Origin: Anarhynchus alexandrinus
Taxonomy: Eukaryota; Chordata; Aves; Charadriiformes; Charadriidae
Assembly (NCBI GenBank): GCA_008711295.1
Contig: VUYV01000228.1
Location: forward strand, 977,834-1,041,833
Length of the DNA: 64,000 nt
Direction of reading: 5' to 3'
Of the stretch, positions 57,603 through 64,000 are shown piece after piece. Position 1 is the first letter of the stretch. Every line of letters begins with the position of its first letter. The position numbers were made by a program, and so were the translations under genes. The notes beneath the pieces were generated by a model. The model worked only from the letters and a program-made list of their open reading frames with translations, was not told where the DNA came from and ran no database searches.

Positions 57603-58235
57603 TGACTGAACAGAAGAAAATGTTGAAAAACACTGACAGGGAAATTGCCTGCCAGCCTGGGAGCTGTGGGCCTGGGAACCAGAAGCATTCTTGAAAAGTG
57701 CCGCTAGCCTCTTTTAAGTACAGCTGGGTGCCTAGAAACTGGACACATCCTGAGATACCATTGATAAGTGCAAACACAAGGAACAGCAGCTTTTTGTCTG
57801 AAAAGGTGAAAAGGTCTGAAAAGGTGAAAAATAGTCTGGGAAAGGGGAAAACACCCTGAGAAAGTAAGAATTGGCTGTTCTAACTGCAAGAGCAGGTAAA
57901 CAGTCTGGCAAAATAAAAATTGATCTGTAAGAAGAGCAATCATCATCCATTGGCAGTTCCAGGTAGAAAACAGAAATCAACAGCACTTGTTGGCTGCTGA
58001 CAGTGGTGGTGTCCTACACCCTCTTATGTCTCTATGATATAAAAATGACTTCATTTTTTTCAAAAATGTGGGCTCTCTCCCTGAAAACATCCTGTGCTGC
58101 ACGTACTTCTCCCTTGCTCAACAGGCGGAATTCTCTGCAGAAACTTTCTATGAGATCGTGGACTCCCACAGGGGAGGCCTGGCTGACTCCAAGCTCCGTG
58201 CTGTGGGTCATCTTTGAAGTGAGACTCTTACTTCA
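57603..58235 (+). mobile_element. Possible retroviral LTR upstream of LYRM7
   Basis: Positions 57,591-57,602 (AGAAAGGGAAAA) look like a polypurine tract and are followed by TG at 57,603. A TATAAAA box lies at 58,038-58,044. About 25 bases on comes GGGCTCTCTCCCTG, resembling an R-region start. The segment ends with CA at 58,235, followed at once by TGGTGTCCCC, which partly resembles a tRNA primer-binding site. A GAAAAGGTCT-type tandem repeat occurs at about 57,797-57,830. These marks suggest an LTR with a stub of leader sequence, but no viral reading frame is present, no target-site duplication was confirmed and the family is unknown. Confidence 0.35.
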
Positions 58236-58394
58236 TGGTGTCCCCTGGGACCACCGTTGGGGTCGGCCAGGTCTGTCCTCCCACCTCCGGGATGGTCAGG
58301 TCCCTCTCTGGGGTGGGCATGTCCTCCACACAGGTACAGTTTGGCCCCTTCTGAAATCTAACTCGCTTGGTATTGGTATTATATATACATACAA

Positions 58395-58700
58395 GTAATC
58401 TGTCATAACGTATCCGCTGGTTTCTTGCTGGTAAGTTGCTTTACTAATGGTAAGTTCGTAGTAACCTGCAATAGTAAATATCTACTTGGTTGTTGCTGTT
58501 ACTGGTTGTTGCTATAATGTTGATTGTTGCTGTACAGTTGATTGCTGCCATTATTGATTGCTGCTAGTAATTTGTAATAGCTTGGCAGAGATATATATAT
58601 ATGCTGTATTAATCGTAGGTACACCTGCTAGTGGCGATTTTTGTGGTAGCACACCTGCTAGCGGTGATTATTTTGTGGTAATCTGTAATAACGTAGAGAA
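58395..58700. repeat. Degenerate tandem-repeat block before the LYRM7 promoter
   Basis: Several overlapping repeats occur. TTGTTGCT and GATTGCTGC words recur irregularly between about 58,488 and 58,565. A unit of about 30 bases starting ACACCTGCTAG occurs twice in tandem (58,621 and 58,651). The word GTAATCTGT-ATAACGTA occurs at both ends (about 58,395 and 58,678), with a third weaker copy near 58,567. It may be part of a retroviral leader or an independent minisatellite. Confidence 0.7.
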
Positions 58701-58734
58701 ATTTCAAGGATGATGCCTCCATGTCCTCGTGTAT

Positions 58735-59350
58735 TACAGAATCCTGCGAACCCACGGCCGCCATCCCCACGCACCCGCCGGCTGGGCCGCCCTTTCGGCC
58801 GTAGAAGGGGTGAAGATCGGAAGTAGGCCGGCAGCGCCCGGCGAGAGGCCGCAGCCGGCCCCGAGCTGGCGGGGGGTAAGAGGCTGCCCGGAACAACGGC
58901 GGCGGGGAGCGGTGCTCGGCGGGGTACCACCACCGGCGGTAGCGACGGCCGGGAGGGCGCGGAACGTCTTCGAGCGTCACTTCCGCGTCCGCCACTTCCG
59001 GTCTCCCCCGGATCGGAAAAGGACGGCGGTCGCCATGGCGAGCCGCGGGCAGGTGAGGGTGGTGCGCATGCGCGGCCGGGAGGCGGTGGGGAGAGGGCGC
59101 CAAGGGTTGCCAACGGCCGCCGCGCTACTTCCCAACCCTCCCCCGTCGCCGGAGGAGGGTGCTGGGCCTCTCTCGGAGTGGCCCCGTCCTGGCCGCGTTT
59201 CCTGATGCTAGCGGCGGGGACTGGGGCCTCCCCGGGACTCGGGGATCGCCTCGAGCCGGGGCCGGTGGGGAAGGGACGGGAAGGGCCTGCGTAGGGTCGG
59301 CCCCGTGTGAGGCGCCCTTCCCGGTTTAGCCTGCGCCCTGCGTGAGGTAG
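58735..59350 (+). promoter_or_regulatory. LYRM7: CpG-island promoter of LYRM7
   Basis: A CpG-dense block around LYRM7 exon 1. ETS-type motifs lie at 58,818-58,824 (CGGAAGT), 58,979-58,985 (ACTTCCG) and 58,994-59,001 (ACTTCCGG), the last about 35 bases before the start codon. No TATA box is seen near the start codon. Closely spaced ETS sites without TATA are common in promoters of nuclear genes for mitochondrial proteins. Confidence 0.8.
59035..59052 (+). CDS. LYRM7: LYRM7 exon 1 coding part
   Basis: Six codons, MASRGQ, followed by the donor CAG|GTGAGG. The residues are unlike mammalian LYRM7 here, but the length matches. The assignment rests on the CpG-island position, Kozak context, donor and phase agreement with exon 2. 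Confidence 0.88.
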
Positions 59351-62300
59351 GGAGTCACCCGTGCTCTAGAGTGGCCCAGGCGTCGGGGGAAGGCTGCCAC
59401 CGGCGGGCCGTTGCCGCTATGCGGGACTTGGGGCTTCTGTCACTGGTGCGCTGCCGGGTGCCCGGCCTGCTTGGAGTTGGTGGTAGCACACGTAGTGCCG
59501 AAGAAGCATGCCGTGTTCCCTCTCAAATTTGCGACCTTAGGCTGTAAATAGTAACTAGACACACATTATAGACATAAGGGAGTTTTTATTTGTATGTCAC
59601 TGTACGGTAGGAACTTTTAACCTAGTAGTTCCTAGCATTTTTAGTATCAACAGGCAGAGGCTTTCAGGGGAAGAAGGACACAAAACTAGGTAGTAGAAAG
59701 TAGGGGTTTGCATGGAGAGGCTGTTGTGGAAAAAGGAAACAGGTTGGGAGATGACAAGTAGAGGTTAAAATGCATCAAGAGACTGAATTGCAATGGGAAG
59801 ATGAAGAAAAGCCAAGGCAAGACTTGTTTAAACCTTTCATCTTTACATTATGGAGTACTTTTTGGGGAGTTGAGCCCGTTTCAGAAGCATTCTAAAGCCT
59901 AGTATTAGAGATACTAACATACTGAGGTATTAGGGGAGTTTTGTGTTTCGTTGATGACTGTAGAGCTCAAAGGAGTCAGTGCATTAATACATCTTGCTTC
60001 AAAGTTATCTAATATAACTACTGTGTGGTTGGTATGGTGAAGAACTTTCTAGGAGAGTTTTGCAGAAATAGTCAAATAGCAGAGGAAGATGCCTGAAAAT
60101 TGTTGATCAAAGAGTTCAGAATAACCATGAAACACTTCTTCAGGTTTCACCATACATGTCTTTGACTCAAAACCATTTGTAATATTATCTTTACTATTTG
60201 CAAAGGTGGTGAAAACATTATGGGGTAGAAATATTTCAGGATGTCCCGTACAAATAATTTATTCAAATCTATTAAAATACCTCTGCAGAACAAGAAATTT
60301 ATTTGCTGGCTGTTAATTCTGTCAGTTTACTTTCCACAGATTCAGCCATCTAGGGAATGTTGCAATTAAAGGCAACATGGTTCTGTTCAGTTGCTAATTA
60401 TTAAGGACACAAAAGCTGAAAGTGAGTTAGCAGAGTCCATGTTCTCTTTTATATGTCTCTGCTCAGATTGATTTAACAGTTTGTCAGGTCACATACTAAT
60501 TCTTGTAAAAGTGACAAAAGGTTTTTACTTAAACATTCGTGAGACTGTTATGTAATTGGGAATGCACTAGTTTGTCCTCTTTCCAGAAAGATCTGTAATG
60601 CAGTAGCATGTAATCAACAAGATGCTAAATCATAAATTACAATAGAAATTATGATGTGGTCTAATCCGGGTGGTGAAGCAAGATTTTAATTTGTTCCTAT
60701 TTGTAAATTGTCCCTTACTACCCTACTGTGGTAGTATTATGTTAAAGAAGCAATACTGAACTGGAAAGTTGCCTCTTCTTACTGTTTTATGTCTTCTTCC
60801 TCTTCCTAAAACCTGTCTTTTTGTGTGTATACACTTCTGGATGAATTATGTCAAGGTGTAGCCAAGTGACCAGCTGAGTGGAGGGTGAGAACTTAGCTTG
60901 AAAATCTAAAAATGTGTTGACATCTGTTGGAAATAATAGCTGTCAGAGAAGCTTGGCGTTTCTCTCTCGGCCTTTGGCAGATTTAAAGCAGAGGCAACAC
61001 TTTTTCAGCGCCCTGCCAGGATATTTTTATTGGCCTTTTACTTTTAGCAGACAGTCTTGTTTGCATCTCCTGCTCACAGATACAGAGCATACTGATAAAG
61101 AAGATAGTAATTTCTCAATTACAACCGTGTCTCTTCTGCATTCTAAGAAATTTTTGGAGTATTAATTGTGAGAAAACACCGTAAGATTTCATGAGGTATC
61201 TGGAATTGTGCTTTCTAGAGATGTCAAAACACACTAGGAAGTACTAGAAATAACTTCAAAAGGTATCTTGTTATCAAGATAATTTTTTTTTTATGCTTGT
61301 GAGAGATTCTTGTCAATCTCTGACAAACAGTAGAAAAGTCTGATAAGGACTTCAGGATTTCTGTAGTTCATTACAGGCTATATGAATAAACAGCCAAAAT
61401 CATGTGATTGAGAGCTGTGATTCTCAGGGGTTTTGCCTGGGTATTATACAGAAACATGAAAAATAATTGTTGAATTAGAGAATACGCAGTTTGAGATCCT
61501 TTTGAAATTCACTTTCTCACATTGGCTTGTGAGTGTAAGAATACTTTAGCTATTTATATTTCTTTTTTTCGTGATAGGAGAATATCCTGTCATGTGCCCA
61601 TTGATAGCCCTTTGGGTGATTTGACTTTTAGAGTTATTCTGATTCTGTTGGATTTATTTGATATTGACATAATAAATATGTTTGCATCAAAGTATTTTCA
61701 GGATTATATTCCTTTCATGCCAAATGATTATTTAGGAGTGTAATGCTAGTACTCTCTAGCATCTCAGATTAATTTTAAATATCTAGAACTGTCTAGGATT
61801 TTGATTTCCTCACACCTGCTTTGGCTGCAAATTACTTGATCAGGAATTGAGGTTAAGTCTCTTAGATACTGATTCCATATCAAATTCTGTACTAAATGGG
61901 AAGAACATGAAAGATCAACCGGAACACTCTTAATTGCAGCATGTTCATTTTAACTAAGGGTCCTGCTAGCAAACAAGCTAATTCTATTGATGTTGCATTG
62001 ACAGGTTTTGAAGCTTTTTAAGTCATTACACAGAACCCGGCAGGAAGTTTTTAAAAACGATACCAGAGCCCTTGAAGGTGAGATACTTTTTTTGTGTGGT
62101 GGATGCTTACCTGTCATTCTGTGGAACTTTCTTTGAATACACAGAAAGAGAATTCTTAACATAATCTTCCTTTAAATTATTCCCTTCCACATTTTATAAG
62201 TAATCGTTGGGAAAACTCGTGTGTCTATAACCAGACATCCTTTAATTTGAAACAACTGGTTGTTAGACTCTGGGCACTCAAGCCATATTTCATAAGGAAT

Positions 62301-62794
62301 ACACTTCTTTTGGAACCTTGGTGATCTTCCTTGTTGCTTTTTGGTTTTTTTTAACTTCCTCTCTTCAGTCCAGTGAAAGCATGTTTAACTATACTAAACA
62401 CGTGAGTTGATTCTCTTTGTGTACGCTTGCTCCTCAGGAGATAAATGCTGCTTTTTTAGTAAACCAACTGTTAGTAGTGGCTTCTGTATGTTATTTATTT
62501 TTAAAGCTCAGAATGCTAGGTAGGCAATCACATTGTATTCCTATACCTGTCAACTTAAAATATGACATCACTTGAATTCCATGGAAATCTTATGTCAAAA
62601 TACTTCAGGCAGAGTGGACCAGGAACGTGCCGTAAAGCAGTCAGGATTCTGAGCTTTGAGGCAGTGACAAAGACAACATATATTTTTTGTTCACACCTCA
62701 GTTTTTTTGTTTTCTTTATTTAGCTGCAAGACGAAAGATAAATGAAGAATTCAAAAATAACCAAGATGAGACATCTGAAGAGAAGATAAATGAG
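59035..62794 (+). CDS. LYRM7: LYRM7 (MZM1L), complex III assembly factor, 5' half
   Basis: LYRM7 is a small LYR-family protein of the mitochondrial matrix. It binds and stabilises the Rieske iron-sulfur protein UQCRFS1 before its insertion into respiratory complex III. Visible exons are join(59035..59052, 62005..62077, 62724..62794), giving 54 codons, the same length as the matching part of the human protein (104 residues). Residues 7-31 form the first LYR-domain helix ([19 protein letters not shown]). Residues 32-54 continue with [12 protein letters not shown] and an acidic SEEKINE end. Junctions are phase 0 after exon 1, phase 1 after exon 2 and phase 0 after exon 3, all GT/AG. The start has a strong Kozak context (GTCGCCATGG). 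The remaining roughly 50 residues and 3' UTR are outside the window. HINT1 as neighbour supports the assignment. Confidence 0.95.
59053..62004 (+). other. LYRM7: LYRM7 intron 1
   Basis: An intron of about 2.95 kb. The first 300 bases belong to the CpG island; the rest is AT-rich. No transposon end was recognised. The 73-codon frame at 61,522-61,743 has no family resemblance. Confidence 0.88.
62005..62077 (+). CDS. LYRM7: LYRM7 exon 2
   Basis: Encodes [19 protein letters not shown] followed by TRALE plus the first base of an alanine codon. The acceptor is TTGACAG|GTT and the donor GAAG|GTGAGA. This is the most diagnostic exon for LYRM7. Confidence 0.96.
62078..62723 (+). other. LYRM7: LYRM7 intron 2
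   Basis: An intron of about 650 bases with nothing further recognised. Confidence 0.9.
62724..62794 (+). CDS. LYRM7: LYRM7 exon 3
   Basis: Completes the split alanine codon and encodes [20 protein letters not shown] and INE. The acceptor is TTTAG|CTG, preceded by a strong pyrimidine tract; the donor is GAG|GTACTT. Confidence 0.95.
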
Positions 62795-64000
62795 GTACTT
62801 CTTGTTTTCATTGTTTTTTTCCACTTTGCATAAGAATACTTATAAAGGAGGTTTTTACTTAAAGGGTGTCTAAACCAATGTAAGTACTTATTGAGACATT
62901 GTGAGAGCCAGGTAAGTCTGAAAGGCTTTTACATGGATCTTTGTTTACAAATATATTGATACCTCCACTGGTATTAATAGTATGTTAAAGAATTTTGCAC
63001 ATACAATAACACATAAGGAGAAAGTATCTTCTGGTAGTTCAATGTGCTGATTTTGAAGCTTATAATAAAATTATGGAAAAAAATGTTTTATGTTGATATT
63101 TTCATGTAGATATTTTGTATACTTTACTTGTAATATCTATCTAAACTGTGGTGACTTAACTTTACCTGGTCTTCGTTGTATAGACAAGCACAGAAAGATA
63201 CAGAGAAATTGGATAATCTGCTCAGTTCCTGTCAGTTAAAGGAGTAGAACGTTCTGTTAACTTACTATATAAGTTACCTTTGCTCAGTTGTTATGTTAAC
63301 GCTTTTTACTGAGTCATTTTTTGTAAAATTTATGAGGCCTGAAATGAAACTTATGTATTTTAGATATTTTTATTTCTTACCTTCCATACAGCATGAAGAA
63401 TTTAGTTCTTGTCACTCAGCCTTTTAACAGACTGTATTTACATTGTCATTTGCATCATACCAGCTGCTGGACAGTAACATAAATAGTTCTGAGCATTAGT
63501 TAGGACCTTCTAGTATTTCTGCTTCTTGTCGAGCCCCTATAGTAATACTTCTGTGTTTATGTTCCCCATGCCTGATCTGTTGAATCGTATGTTCTTTTTC
63601 TTATAGATGTACAGGAAAATATTTGTTGTAATTTTTAAATCTATATATTTTAGGAAAGGCAACCTATGAAATACACACATGTAACTTTTTAATATGGGTT
63701 AGTTAAATGTATCACTGGTATAAATTCTAGACTTTCATCACAACTACAGAATCCTAGAACATCATAGAAGCTGTCATATTTATTATATATACATATATAT
63801 GTATATACTGAGTAGACTCAGATACAGAGTAGCTAAATCAAATGATATACAGAACTTGTGAGAATTTGGGCACTTGCTTGCATAAACATGGGGGTGTTAG
63901 TGTTCTGCTTCGGACAGCAGCTAAAAAATGAGTACCGGCAAACCAAATGTGCATAGCTTCGTTATAATAGAAAGCTGCAGTGTCTCCTAATATGACATCA
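62795..64000 (+). other. LYRM7: LYRM7 intron 3, open at right edge
   Basis: I could not find an exon matching the next LYRM7 block (expected to begin with an ELM-type segment) before the window ends, so this is read as intron. An AT microsatellite lies at 63,779-63,808. Confidence 0.75.
63779..63808. repeat. AT microsatellite
   Basis: TATATATACATATATATGTA-type dinucleotide run within LYRM7 intron 3. Confidence 0.85.

Noticed and set aside
58003..58398. A 131-codon plus-strand frame as a retroviral or host protein
   Set aside because: No viral or cellular motif is visible; it crosses the TATA-like box and LTR-like boundary.
58609..59113. Antisense frames of 150-164 codons over LYRM7 exon 1
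   Set aside because: Proline/arginine-rich composition typical of CpG islands and no family match; shadow of the promoter.

Overview
The window is vertebrate nuclear DNA and almost certainly avian. It carries eleven copies or fragments of CR1 LINEs of the bird type, two retroviral-LTR-like segments, and two intron-containing genes in divergent order: HINT1 (minus strand, complete, 126 codons in three exons) and LYRM7 (plus strand, first three exons only, running off the right edge). HINT1 and LYRM7 are neighbours across amniotes, and in birds this block lies on the Z chromosome. The HINT1 copy has an intact HIT active site, so it is the Z/autosomal-type gene and not the degenerate HINTW copy. 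Placing the window on Z is an inference from synteny, not something the sequence proves.

Layout. Positions 1 to about 50,250 form an AT-rich, gene-poor flank with no supportable host coding exon. It holds truncated CR1 elements (mostly on the minus strand), one LTR-like segment near 4.3-4.8 kb, a CA microsatellite, a 64-bp tandem duplication and a near-perfect 25-nt palindrome. The largest CR1 (24.6-27.2 kb) keeps a 597-codon frame from the end of the endonuclease through the FADD reverse-transcriptase motif. At 39-41.3 kb a younger CR1 is inserted inside an older CR1. HINT1 occupies about 50.6-54.6 kb, with a GC-rich promoter at its right end. A spacer of about 4.5 kb follows, with an AT microsatellite and, just before the next promoter, a second LTR-like segment plus a degenerate tandem-repeat block. 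A second CpG island at about 58.74-59.35 kb starts LYRM7, whose exons 1-3 lie at 59,035-62,794; the rest is beyond the window.

The two host genes do unrelated jobs. HINT1 is a purine nucleoside phosphoramidase with scaffold roles; LYRM7 (MZM1L) is a mitochondrial chaperone for the Rieske iron-sulfur protein of complex III. Both have CpG-island promoters with good Kozak contexts. They face away from each other about 4.5 kb apart, too far for a compact bidirectional promoter. I found no convincing undescribed system. The most useful leads are the LTR-like sequence abutting the LYRM7 promoter, an overlapping upstream reading frame at HINT1, the nested and internally deleted CR1 copies, and the palindrome at 47.8 kb.
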